A stretch of DNA of 64,000 bases, taken from contig NC_085080.1 of assembly GCF_963662255.1 (NCBI RefSeq), positions 999,503-1,063,502 of the forward strand, given 5' to 3'. This DNA comes from Cinclus cinclus (taxonomy: Eukaryota > Chordata > Aves > Passeriformes > Cinclidae). The notes under the pieces are model-generated. The model was not told the origin of the DNA and did no database searches. It was given only the letters and a program-made list of their open reading frames with translations. Positions 45,869-57,800 of this stretch are shown piece by piece. Numbering within the stretch: the stretch's first letter is position 1; the number at the start of each line of letters is the position of its first letter. The position numbers and the translations under genes were made by a program.

Positions 45869-48800
45869 TGTTAGAGGCAGCTGAGGGCGAGCGGGCAGGG
45901 GACGTATGGGGGCCATAGGGGATCTATAGGGGCGGTTTGGGGCGTCTGGAGGGATCCAGATGGGTCTGGGGGTTTCTAAAAAGGGTCAGGAAGAGGTTTA
46001 GGGGGGTTTGAGGGGGGTATAGAATGGCGGGGGGGGTGCGCGTGGGCGTGGGGGCATATAGGGCGGTATAGGGGAGGTATAGGGGATATTTCGGGGGGTC
46101 GAGGGGGTTTTGGGATGTATGGAGGGTGTGGGGGCGGGTTCAAGGGAGGTCTGGGGGGATTTTATGGGGTCTAAGGGGGTGTGTATGGGATCTATAGGGG
46201 ATCTATAGGGGAGGTTTGGGGGGATATTGGGAATATCCGGAGTGGTTTCTGGGGATATCCGGAACCTATGGATTGTGGGGGGGGGAGGATTGATGGCACC
46301 TATAGAGGGTGGGGGTTGGATCTGTAGGGGATTTATGGCGCCTGTATTGGATCTATAAGGGGGGACTTGGGGAACATCCGGAGTGGTTTCTGGGGATATC
46401 CGAAACCTATGGGGGCTATATGGGATTTTGGGGGGGGGAGGGTGGGTTGGGCCCTATATGGGACCTGGGGGGAGGGTCTGGGGTCTATAGGGGAGTCTGG
46501 GGGGTGTTTTGATCCNNNNNNNNNNNNNNNNNNNNNNNNNNNNNNNNNNNNNNNNNNNNNNNNNNNNNNNNNNNNNNNNNNNNNNNNNNNNNNNNNNNNN
46601 NNNNNNNNNNNNNNNNNNNNNNNNNNNNNNNNNNNNNNNNNNNNNNNNNNNNNNNNNNNNNNNNNNNNNNNNNNNNNNNNNNNNNNNNNNNNNNNNNNNN
46701 NNNNNNNNNNNNNNNACTCCATTTTCCCTTATTTTTTTCCAGATTTTTTTCTCCGTTTTTCCCCTTTTTTTTTTTTTTTTTCCCGTTTTCTCCCGCGATT
46801 TTCAGGGTTTCCTCCATTTCCCCTCCCCAGTTTTTATCCCCCCCTCCCCCCCTCCATTCCCGTTTTTTTTTTTCTTTTTATTTCCGTTTTCCCCTTTTTT
46901 CTTCCCCCCACCTTTTCCCCTCGTTTTTTCATCCTTTTATTTCCCATTTTCCCCGTTTTTTCCCCTTTATTTCCCCATCTCCCCCCCCCCGCCAATTCCA
47001 CTTTTCCCCCATTTTTTATTTTGAATTTCCTTAAATCCCAGCGCCCACCCCTTAAAAAAAAATTTTTCCCCTCCCCGTTTTTTAAACTCTATCATTCCCT
47101 GGATTTCTTCTCCATGGAAACCCCAAATCCTTCCTTAAACCCTTCCCAAAATTTGGAAAACCGGGATTAGGGTGGGAATTAAGGTGGGAATTTGGGGGGG
47201 GGGTGGGTGGAAGGAAGTCCATGACCCCTAAAAAAATTCCCTAAAAATTCCCTAAAAAACCTCCCTCCCTCCCCCCCCCAAAAAAAATCCCTTTAAACAT
47301 CCTCTCCAAAAAATCCAAAATATGGAAAATTACCCCAAAAAAATCCCTAAACAAATTGCCAAAAAAAATCCCGCCCCCTAAAAATACAAAATATGGACAA
47401 TTACCCCAAAAATTCCCTAAAAAAAAAATTCCCTAAAAACAAACAAACAAACAAAAAAACCTAAAAAAAAATCACACGCCCCCCCAAAAAATCCCAAATA
47501 TGAAAAATCCCCAAATTTAAAGATTTTTTTTCCCCCCACCCAGGATCCCAAAATCCAACCCGGAGCTGTTGGAATTCCAGGGATTCGTGACTTTCCGAAC
47601 CCCGCCCCCCCCAAAAAAAAAAAAAAAAAAAAAATCACCAAAAATTTCGGGATAAGCTCGGAATTCCGGGACGAGATGCAGGAGAGCTACGAGAGCGTCA
47701 TTTCCTTGGGTAAGACCCCAAATTTCTTGGATTTCCCCTAAATTCGGGCTCCAATCCCCAAATTTTTAACCCTAAAATTAAAATTAATCCGATCTAAGAT
47801 TAATTCAGTTTTCAATTAATTGGGTGTTAAACAAATTTGGGTGTTTGGGTTTTTTTTTATTAAAAAATGGGAATGAAAACGGATCCCGCCCCGATTCCGG
47901 CGGGATTTTGCCGGATTTCGGGGTCCGAGCCGTGTCCGGTTGTTCCCGGCAGCCGAGGAGATCGCCATCAGTTGGCCGCGGATCACAGCGTTCGCCGAAT
48001 CGCACCGGAGACGCGGCCTGGGCACCGGTGAGTCAACGGTGGCCAACGGGGCTTGGCCAAGAGGGGGTTGGGTTCTTCCAGTTGGCCAACTCAACCGTGA
48101 GAGTGTTGGGTTCTTCCAGTTGGCCAACGCAATGAGAAGAGTGGTTGGACTCTTCCAGTTGGCCAAGGCAATCATGAATGGGTTTGGACTCTTCCAGTTG
48201 GCCAACGTAACCAAGACCTTGGTTGGTCATTCCAATGAAGAGCGTGGTTGGGTTCTTCCAGTTGGCCAACTCAACCCAAAGTGGGTTTGGGCTCTTCCAA
48301 TCCAACCATGAAGGGGTTTGGACTCTTCCAGTTGGCCAACCCAACTAGATCCCAAAAATCTCTTCTGGGGACTCCAAAACCCTCCCAGGATTCTGTCCCC
48401 GAGTCCCTCTAAGATCCTCAAACCCATCCAAGATCCCAAGAATCCCAAATTCCCTCAAAGATCCCAAATCCATCCCAAAGCCCCCCTCCAAGACCCCAAA
48501 ATTCCTCCAAACCCCAAATTCCCTGGAATTTCCCAAAGTTCCCCAGGACCCCAAAACCCCAAAATTCTGTACAGGAACCCAAAAATCTCACAAGATCCAA
48601 AATCCCCCCAAAATACCCTCAAAATCCCTCCAGGACCCCAGATCCTTGCCCCAAAACCCTAAAATCCCCCCCAAACCACCAAAACCTCCCCAAAACTCCT
48701 CCAGGACCCCAAAAAGCTTCCGGGATCCCAAATCTTGCCCAAAATATCCTCAAAATCCTGCCCAAAATCCCCCCCAGGACCCCAAATCCTCCTCCCCAGA

Positions 48801-51001
48801 ACATCCTAAAAACCCCAAAAACCGCCCCAGAACCCCTAAACCCCCTCCAGGACCCCAAAATGGCCCCCAGGATGCCAAACTCCCCCCTCCAAATTCTCCC
48901 AAAATCCCCCCCCAAAAAAATCCCGGGACCCCCCCTTGTCCCCTCTCCAGACACCGCCCCGGCCTCTCCGAGTGACAACGACGAAGAAGAGCCACCCCCG
49001 GACCCCCTGGAAAAACCCGAAATTTCGGCAACGCCGCCGCCGCCGAACCCCAAATCCTCACCGAACCCCAACGACCCCAAACCCGGCACGGCCGAAACGC
49101 CGAAACCCGAATCCCAATCCCGAAAAACTTCGGGAAAACGCCGAGGAAAATCCGGCTTCAAGAAATTCCCGCCGCGGAATTTCCGGTGCCACGACTGCGG
49201 CAAAGCTTTGGGGTTGCCGAAACGCCGGCAGCGCGGGACGGAACGACCCCATAAATGCCCGGAATGCGGGAAGAGCTTTCGGTTGAGCTCCAGTTTGGTC
49301 ACGCACCAGCGCCGGCATTCCGGTGAAAATCCCTACAAATGTCCAGATTGCGGGAAATCCTTCAGCGTCGGCTCGGCGTTCATCCAGCACCAACGGATCC
49401 ACGCCGGCGCGGCGCCGTGCCGGTGCGGGGTTTGCGGGAAGAGTTTCCCGGCGAGTTCGGGGTTGGTGAAGCACCAAAAGCTTCACCTGGAGGAGAAACC
49501 CTACAAATGCGGCGACTGCGGCAAAGGGTTCAACTGGAATTCCCACCTGGAACGGCACCGGCGGATTCACACCGGAGAGAAACCCTACGAGTGCCCGGAA
49601 TGCGGGAAGAGTTTTTCTTGGAGTTCCCACTTGGATCGGCATCGCCGAACCCATGCGGCGGCGGTGGCGGAACCGGAACATTCCGGGCGTTGCGCCGAGT
49701 GCGGAGAACGGCCGGAATGCGGCGAGTGCGGGAAGGACATGGCCAAAAACGCCAAAATTCCCAAATACCGGAGGGAATCTTCAGAGAAACCGCACAAGTG
49801 CACGGAATGCGGGAAGAGTTTCGGCGTGGCCGCGGCGCTGGCGCAGCACCGGTGCGGCAACGCTCCCGGTAAACCTTACGAGTGCCGGGAATGCGGGAAA
49901 AGCTTTTCCTGGAGTTCTCACCTGGATCGGCACCGGCGAATCCACATGGGGGAAAAACCTTTCCGCTGCGGGAATTGCGGCAAGAGTTTTTCCCAAAGCT
50001 CCCACTTGGAGCGGCACCGGAAAATCCATCAGGAGCCGTGCCGGGAATGCGGCAAAAGCGGGAAAAAAAATGGGAAAAGCTTCCAAAAACGTTGCCGGAT
50101 TTTGGGGGAGCCGTGCGGGGATTGCGGTTCGGCGTGGGAGGAGAAGTGCGGTGAGTGCGGCAAAAATTTGGGGTCGGATCTGGGGTCGAGTTTGGGGTCG
50201 AACGTCGGGAAGTTGAAGGATCAAGGAACCCAAACCGGGGAGAAGCCGTACGCGTGCCCGGAGTGCGGGAAAAGCTTCGGTCAGAATTCGGCGTTGGCCA
50301 AACACCGTCGGATGCACACGGGAGAGAAACCCTACAAATGCCCGGAATGCGGCAAAAGTTTCGGCGTCCGCTCCAACCTCATCAAACACCAACGGACTCA
50401 CCTGGGAGAGAAACCCTACAAATGCCCCGAGTGCGGCAAAGGATTCATCCAAAAATCCGACCTCACCAAGCACCGCCGGATGCACACCGGCGAGAAACCC
50501 TACAAGTGCCGGGAGTGCGGGAAATGCTTCAGCGTCTCCTCCAACCTCATCAAACACCAACGGATCCATCTGGGCGAGAAACCCTTCCAGTGCTCCGAGT
50601 GCGGCAAGAGTTTCATCCAGCGCTCCGAGCTCACCATCCACCGGCGCGTGCACACCGGGGAGAAGCCCTACAAGTGCCAGGAGTGCGGGAAATGCTTCAG
50701 CCGCAGCTCCCACCTCAACCGGCACCAGCGCACCCACGCCGGCGACAAGGCCGCTCGCGCCGCCGCCGCTTCCGGCGTCGCTTCCGGCGTCGGTCCCGGC
50801 GTCGGTCCCGGCGTCGGTCCCGGCGTCGGCGCCGTCTCTTCCTCGTCGTCGTCGTCGTCGGTGCCGGCGCCGTCCGGAGGTTTGGCCTTCCCGGCGTTCC
50901 CGGGTTCCTCGGCGGTGCCGGCGGCGTTGGAGCTGCCCTGGGCGTTGGCGTTGCCGGGTCGGGCGTTCCCGGGTTTCCCGGCGGGGTCGGTGGGTAATTA
51001 G
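45868..51001 (+). CDS. KRAB-like C2H2 zinc-finger protein, about 13 intact fingers
   Basis: A nuclear DNA-binding protein of 775 aa. Exons 45868-45903 ([12 protein letters not shown]), 47544-47709, 47953-48027 and 48951-51001; splice phases all close. Exon 2 ends [15 protein letters not shown], the typical end of a KRAB A box, then [14 protein letters not shown]. The rest of the KRAB box is not recognisable: a C8A22 run replaces its centre. The last exon has an acidic Pro-rich linker, one degenerate finger, then fingers such as [27 protein letters not shown] units with (T/L)GEKPY linkers. I count 13 with complete C2H2 ligands, interrupted by two decayed stretches (around residues 300-330 and 420-480). 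The tail is (GVGP)n, Ser and Pro/Ala-rich. The specific orthologue is not recognised; human SH3BP5L also neighbours zinc-finger genes. Confidence 0.87.
45904..46515. repeat. GGGGATCTATAGGGG-type repeat in ZNF intron 1
   Basis: Irregular units of GGTATAGGGG, GGGATCTATAGG and GATATCCGGA(G/A), left of the assembly gap. Confidence 0.75.
46516..46715. other. Assembly gap of 200 N
   Basis: A 200-base placeholder inside the first intron of the zinc-finger gene. Its length is probably arbitrary, and an exon could be missing. Confidence 0.99.
46716..47543. other. T/C-rich then A-rich intron sequence
   Basis: TTTTTCCCC tracts (46716-47100), then CCCTAAAAAATTCCC words (47220-47490) up to the acceptor CCCACCCAG at 47543. 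No gene is seen. Confidence 0.65.
48030..48350. repeat. GGTTGGACTCTTCCAGTTGGCCAAC repeat
   Basis: Six units of about 45-55 bp in the third intron of the zinc-finger gene. Each carries CTTCCAGTTGGCCAAC, with a TTGGCCAA palindrome. A related TTGGCCAACGCC occurs at about 51118 in the 3' region. Confidence 0.9.
48355..48940. repeat. CCCCAAAATCCCTCCAGGACC-type intron repeat
   Basis: Degenerate GACCCCAAAATCC/CCCCCAAA words up to the acceptor of the zinc-finger exon at 48950. Confidence 0.75.
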
Positions 51002-51620
51002 GGAGAGGGTTGGTTAATTAGGGTTGGGTTTGGTTCCTTAATGAAGTGGGGCCATGGGGGATTCCCAGCATTCCGCGGTTCCGGTGAGCTCCCAGTGCTC
51101 CCAGTGCCCAACTGGGATTGGCCAACGCCAAGACCCAACCTTGGCTTGGTCCCATTCACATTTGTTGCCCAATTAATGATCTCTAATTAATTAGGGATGG
51201 ATTAATTCATTAATGGAGTGGGGCCATGGGGGATTCCCAGCATTCCACGGTTCCGGTGAGCTCCCAGTGCTCCCAGTGCTCCCAGTGCCCAACTGGCTTT
51301 GGTCATCCCCAAAATCCGGCATCGGCGCCGTCATTTTTTGGGAATTCCGTGGAATTTTGGTTTTTTTTTTTTTTTTCCTCCTTTCCCGTTTGAGTTTTCC
51401 GTTCGTGTTTGTGGTGAATTTTTCAGGATTTTTTTTCCTTATTTTTTATTTTTTTAGGGTTTTTTTATTTTTTTGGGGATAGGGAGGGAAAAATTCAGGA
51501 TTTCCCGAAGGGGTGGGGGGGAGGGAGGGGGGAGAAATGGGAATGAGGGAGGGAAAAATGAGGAAAAATTAGGACGATGGATTTAGAAAAAAAGGCAAAA
51601 ATGGGAAAATATTCCAGAAA

Positions 51621-51626
51621 AATAAA
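51621..51626 (+). terminator. Proximal polyadenylation signal of the zinc-finger gene
   Basis: AATAAA 620 bp after the stop codon. Confidence 0.45.
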
Positions 51627-52271
51627 AGGAATTAAAGCTGGAAATGAAATGTTCTTTATCCCGGAAAAGGAGGGAAAACATCTTGGATAAAATTGGGAAG
51701 ATTTTGATGGAAAATGGACAAAACTTTGAGGAATTCCGGAGATTTCTCTGGAAGGATTTGTTGGTTTTAGGGGGGGAAATTATGGGAAAATGTGGGAGAT
51801 GTGGGAAAACGTGGAAAAATATGGAAAAACGTGGGGAAATGTGGAGAAAGTATAGGAAAATATGGAAAAGTATGGAAAAAATGTTGTACGTTTATGGGAA
51901 ATAGTGGGAAAATATGGAAAATATGGGAAAATACGGGAAAATATTGAAAAAAATGGGAATATGTGGAGAAATGTGGGAGAATGTGGGAAAAATGTGGAAA
52001 ATGATAGAAAATTATGGAAAAATACACAAAAATGTGGGAAAATGTGGGAAAATTCAGGGAAACGGGAAAGAGAAGGAAAAGCAGGATTTGAATATTTGTA
52101 AATTGGGAAAAAACGACCAAATTATCCCAAAATTCTGGGAGAAACGAATCCAAGAAATTCCCGAATTTCCGAAGGTCAAGACGAAACAGAAATTTTCTGA
52201 TTTTTCGGGAAAAATTCCGGAATTTTCTGCACGGTGCTGTCGGAATTTGTTCCTTTTTTGCCGTGAGTCGA

Positions 52272-52277
52272 AATAAA
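52272..52277 (+). terminator. Distal polyadenylation signal of the zinc-finger gene
   Basis: AATAAA 1.27 kb after the stop, followed by T-rich sequence. Confidence 0.4.
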
Positions 52278-52309
52278 TTTGGAATTCCCAGATTTTCACT
52301 GCCTGGAGT

Positions 52310-53640
52310 TTATTTTATTTTTTTTTTTTAATTGGAAAATGAAATCTGGGTTTTGGGGAATTTCCCTTTTTTTAAAATTTTTTTTTGGGGGGTTTCCCTT
52401 TTTTGGTTTATTTTTTTTTTTCCCAGGTATTTGGGGGGATTTTCCCATTTTTGGGGATTTTTCCCAGGTTTTTTTTTTTGTTTTTTTTTTTAGTTTTTTT
52501 TTCCTCATTTTTGGAGGGTTTTTCCCCAGTTTTTACTTTAGGGTTTTCCCCCATTTTTGGGATTTTTTCCAGTATTTTTTTAGAGGTTTTTTGTTTTTTT
52601 TTTTCATCTTTCTGATTTTGTCCCCATTTTTTTTTTAGTGCTTTTTCCAGGTTTTTGGGGAGGTTTCCATTTTTTTTGTTTTGTTTTGTTTTTTGTTTTT
52701 TGGTTTTTTTTTTCCCTTTTTTTTGGGGGGGGGGGAATTTTCCCATTTTTTGTGGGTTTTTTCCCTTTTTTTTGGGTGGGTTTTTCCCATTTCTTGGGGT
52801 TTTTTCCTCAGTTTCTTGGGGCTTTTTCCCATTTCGGGTTTTCTTGCAGTTTTTTTTGGGCTGTTCCCATTTTTTGGGTTTTTCTCTCCGTTTTTCTGGG
52901 AGGGGATTTTCCCATTTCTGGTTTTTTTTTCCAGCATTTTTTAGTGTTTTGGGTTTTTTTTTTTCCATTTTTATTGGGTTTTTTCCCAGGATTTTTCCCC
53001 ATTTTGGTTTTTTTCCCCATTTTTTTGGGGGGAGGGATTTTCCCATATTTTCTGTGGCTATTCCTGGTTTTTTTTTGGTATTTTTTCCCATATTTCAGCA
53101 CATTCCCACTTTTTTCTGGATTTTCCAATTTTTTGCATTTTTTTCCCCAGATTTTTTGGGACATTTCCCTTTTTTTTTTTTTTTTTTTTTAATAATTTCT
53201 CCCATTTTTATTTCAGGATTTTCCATTTTTTTTGGGGGGGGGGGTGAATTTTCCCACTTTTTCCCCAAGGTTTTTCCTGGGTTTTGGGATTTTTCCTGTT
53301 TTTTTCCAGGATTTCCCAACCTTTTTTGGGGAGGTTTTCCAGCTTTTTTGGGGTTTCCCATTTCTTTTGTATTTTTGCCATTTTTGGGGCAGTTTTTAAT
53401 TTTCAGGGGGGTTTCCTGAGGGGAAAAAAAATATTTGGCATTGAGCTTGGATTGGGGAAAAAAAAAATTGGATCGGGAAAAAAAATTGGGATAAAACTCA
53501 TCACTAAAAATTTGGGGGAAAAAAAAAAAAACAAAATAAAAGGGAAAACACAAAAAAAAATTCCGCAAAAAAAAAGTGGATGATCCAAAAAAAAAAAAAA
53601 ATCCAAGGATGAGGGGAGAAAAATCAGGATCAGAAAAGAA
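52310..53640. repeat. TTTTTTCCCATTTTTTGGGG T-rich spacer
   Basis: Irregular poly-T blocks with CCCATTTTT and GGGGATTTT between the two convergent genes. Frames across it are low-complexity Phe/Gly artefacts. Confidence 0.75.
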
Positions 53641-53658
53641 GAATTTACAAGAAGGAAT

Positions 53659-53664
53659 TTTATT
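53659..53664 (-). terminator. Polyadenylation signal for SH3BP5L
   Basis: AATAAA on the minus strand, giving a 3' UTR of about 1.2 kb. The UTR (54884-53660) carries GGGATTTAAACCCA and TTTTTTTGGGATTCC words. Confidence 0.5.
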
Positions 53665-54884
53665 GGTATCCACAATTTTTGGGGATTTTCCCAAATTCCT
53701 GAACTGTCCTGGAATTCCAGTGGGGGAATGGGGGAAGATTTTGGGAATTTTTTTTTTTTTTTTTTTGGGGGGGGGGGGGGAAATCCAAGGAAATTCCCAG
53801 GGCTGCCTCGAATTGGGGGATTCTCATCACAGCCCCTCCCCCACAAAATCCCGGAATTCCCAAAATTCCCGGAATTCCCAAAATTCCAAACCCCCCCCCA
53901 CTTAGTGCAATTGAGTTCCTGCCTTGGGTTTGGGTGGGAAAAAGGGGAATTATCCCCCAAAAAAATTAAATAAATAAAATTGGAATTTCTGGGGGCAACT
54001 GGGAATTTTGTGGGATGGGATTCCTGAAATTCCCAAAATTCCAGGGTTTAAACACAAAGAAAAATCCCAACATTTCAGATATTTACTCCCAGAAAATCCC
54101 AAATGCCAGGGATTTAAACCCAGAACCCCAAAAAATCCTAAGGATTTATCCCCCAAAATCCCAAATTCCAGGGATCTATTCCCAAGAAAAACCCAACATT
54201 TCAGAGATTTATTCCCAAGAAAATCTGAATTTCCAGGGATTTAAACCCAAAATTCCAAATATTTATTCCCAAAATTCCAGCAATTCATCCTCAAAATCCC
54301 CTCCACGAATCCCAATCCCACTTTTTAGGTGTTTTTTTTTTGGTTTTTTTTTTTTTTTTGGTTTTTTTTTTTTTTTTTTTTGGGAATTCCGGAGTCCAGA
54401 ATGGATTTCCGGGATTTTTTTGGGAATTGGGTGAGAAATTTTGTGGGATTTTTCAGCACTTCCTTGGGGTTTTTTGTGGCTTTTTTGGGATTTGTTGGGA
54501 TTTTTTAGGGGGTTTCACAGGATTCTGTGGGATTCCCTTGGGATTTTCCGGAATTCTGAGATTTTTTTCAGGATTTTGTGGGATTTCCCTGTGTGTTTTT
54601 CCAAGACTTTTTTGGGATTTCCTTGGGATTTTTTTTTTTTCAGGATTTTGTGGGATTCCCTTAGAATTTTCCAGGAATTTTTTGGGATTCCCTCGGGATT
54701 TTTGGGGGAGGATATTTCCTTGGGATTTTTCAGGATTTTGTGGGATTTCCTCGGCATTTTCCAGGAATTTCCAGGATCCCTCCGGATATTCCCGAAGTTT
54801 CCGGGATTTCCCACAATTCCCAACATTCCCCCCTCCGGAATTCCAAGATCTCCTCTCCGCCCTCCTCCCCCCCCCAAAAAAAAA

Positions 54885-57800
54885 TCAGAGGCTGACGCTC
54901 CGGTGATGCCGAAAATTCCGGCGTTTTTCCCTCCCCTCCCCCAACTCCTCGCTGTGCAGGCTCAGAGCGTCCGGAATTCCCGAAATTCCCGGAATTCCCG
55001 ACAAATGTTCCACGGAATCGAATTTCTGCAGATCCGAGGCGATGGTTTGGAGGCTCAGAACCGACAGGGAATCGCCGGAATCGGAAATTCCCGCCGGAAT
55101 TCCGCCCGTTCCGGAGTCATCACCGGGAATTCCGGGGATTTCTTCGGGAATTCCATGGATTTCACTGGGAATTCCAGGAATTCCACGAATTTCTCCTGAA
55201 ATTCCGCTGATTTTTCCAGGAATTCTGCTGATTTCTTCGGGAATTCCACTGATTTTTCCAGGAATTCCAGGAATGCCATGGATTTCACTGGGAATTCTGC
55301 AGATTTCGTTGGGATTTCCACTGATTTTGCCAGGAATTCCACCTGGAATTCCGCTGATTTCTTCCGGAATTCCGCTGATATTTCCCGGAATTCCGCTGAT
55401 TTCTCCTGGAATTCCGCTGATTTTTCCCGCAATTCCGGGAATTTCGGGGTTTTGGGAGCCTCCCTCAGCTCCCAGGGGGTTTTCCCGATGTTTTTTCCGG
55501 AGGATTCTCTGGAATCTTCGGGCGTGGATTTCTTCGCTGATCTGCTCCAAATTCCGAAGGGCCACGGAATACCGGAGCTTGGCCTGGGACACGGCGGATT
55601 CCAGGGAATTCACCCGGGATTTGTGCTCCTGGAAAAAGGGGGGAAATTGGGAATTCCGAGAAATTCCCAAAAAAATCGTAAAAAAAATCCCGGCGAAAAT
55701 CGGCAAAAATTCGGGGAAAATCCGTTAAAATTCGGTAGAAATTAAAAAAAAAAGAAAAATTGTTTATTCCTTAAGATTCCAAGGAATTCCTGAGGATTCC
55801 AAAAAATTCCTAAAAATCCCAAGGGATTTTTAAGAATTCCTTTTTTTCTGTAAAAATTTGGAGAAAATCCCCACCAAAAAAAAAAAAAAAAAAAAAAAAT
55901 TGGGGTGAATTCCATAAAAATTTGATGAAAATCCGTTAAAATCCTGAAAAAATTAGTGTTCAATCCCTAAAAATTCCAAAGGATTCCTAGAAATTCCTCT
56001 GAATTTTTAAAAATTCCCCAAAATATTGTTTTAAAAAAAATGCATAAAATTCATAAAAATTGGGGAAAAAATCCTTAAAAAACGGGGTTTAGCTCCTTAA
56101 AAATTCTGTGAAAATTCCTTAAAATTTTCCTTAAAATTCCTCAGAATCCCCAAAAAATGGATGGGAAAAAGCGGGATCCGAACCTCCCAGTTCCTCCCAG
56201 TTTGTCCCAGTCCCTCTCCCAGTGCTCCCAGTTCCCTTCCATCCCATCCCCAGTGCTCCCAGTTCCCTTCCATCCCTTCCCCAGTGCTCCCAGTTCCCTT
56301 CCATCCCATTCCCAGTGCTCCCAGTTCCCTTCAATCCCATTCCCAGCCCTCCAAACCCATCCCAGTCCCTCTCCCAGTGCTCCCAGTACCTCCAGTCTCT
56401 GGTTGAACTGGGCCTTCAGCTCGAAGTAGGGCCGGCTCCCAGTGCTCCCAGTTCCCTTCCATCCCATTCCCAGTGCTCCCAGTTCCCTTCAATCCCATTC
56501 CCAGTGCTCCCAGTTCCCTTCAATCCCATTCCCAGCCCTCCAAACCCATCCCAGTCCCTCTCCCAGTGCTCCCAGTACCTCCAGTCTCTGGTTGAACTGG
56601 GCCTTCAGCTCGAAGTAGGGCCGGCTCCCAGTGCTCCCAGTTCCCTTCCATCCCATTCCCAGTGCTCCCAGTTCCCTTCCATCCCATTCCCAGCCCTCCC
56701 AACCCATCCCAGTCCCTCTCCCAGTGCTCCCAGTACCTCCAGTCTCTGGTTGAACTGGGCCTTCAGCTCGAAGTAGGGCCGGCTCCCAGTGCTCCCAGTT
56801 CCCTTCCATCCCATTCCCAGTGCTCCCAGTTCCCTTCCATCCCATTCCCAGCCCTCCCAACCCATCCCAGTCCCTCTCCCAGTGCTCCCAGTACCTCCAG
56901 TCTCTGGTTGAACTGGGCCTTCAGCTCGAAGTAGGGCCGGCTCCCAGTGCTCCCAGTTCCCTTCCATCCCATTCCCAGTGCTCCCAGTTCCCTTCCATCC
57001 CATTCCCAGCCCTCCCAACCCATCCCAGTCCCTCTCCCATTGCTCCCAGTACCTCCAGTCTCTGGTTGAACTGGGCCTTCAGCTCGAAGTAGGGCCGGCT
57101 CCCAGTGCTCCCAGTTCCCTTCCATCCCATTCCCCAGTGCTCCCAGTTCCCTTCCATCCCATTCCCAGTGCTCCCAGTTCCCTTCCATCCCATTCCCAGC
57201 CCTCCCAACCCATCCCAGTCCCTCTCCCAGTGCTCCCAGTACCTCCAGTCTCTGGTTGAACTGGGCCTTCAGCTCAAAGTAGGGCCGGCTCCCAGTGCTC
57301 CCAGTTCCCTTCCATCCCATCCCCAGTGCTCCCAGTTCCCTTCCATCCCATTCCCAGTGCTCCCAGTTCCCTTCCATCCCATTCCCAGTGCTCCCAGTTC
57401 CCTTCCATCCCATTCCCAGCCCTCCCAACCCATCCCAGTCCCTCTCCCAGTGCTCCCAGTACCTCCAGTCTCTGGTTGAACTGGGCCTTCAGCTCGAAGT
57501 AGGGCCGGCTCCCAGTGCTCCCAGTTCCCTTCCATCCCATCCCCAGTGCTCCCAGTTCCCTTCAATCCCATTCCCAGTGCTCCCAGTTCCCTTCAATCCC
57601 ATTCCCAGCCCTCCAAACCCATCCCAGTCCCTCTCCCAGTGCTCCCAGTACCTCCAGTCTCTGGTTGAACTGGGCCTTCAGCTCGAAGTAGGGCCGGCTC
57701 CCAGTGCTCCCAGTTCCCTTCAATCCCATCCCCAGTGCTCCCAGTTCCCTTCCATCCCATTCCCAGTGCTCCCAGTTCCCTTCCATCCCATTCCCAGTGC

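Larger units (their letters stand above)
51002..52277 (+). other. Zinc-finger gene 3' untranslated region
   Basis: Unique and A-rich sequence after the stop, including a direct repeat (GTGGGGCCATGGGGGATTCC at about 51046 and 51219) and TGTGGGAAAATATGGAAAA units (51775-52060). AATAAA occurs at 51621 and 52272. Confidence 0.55.
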
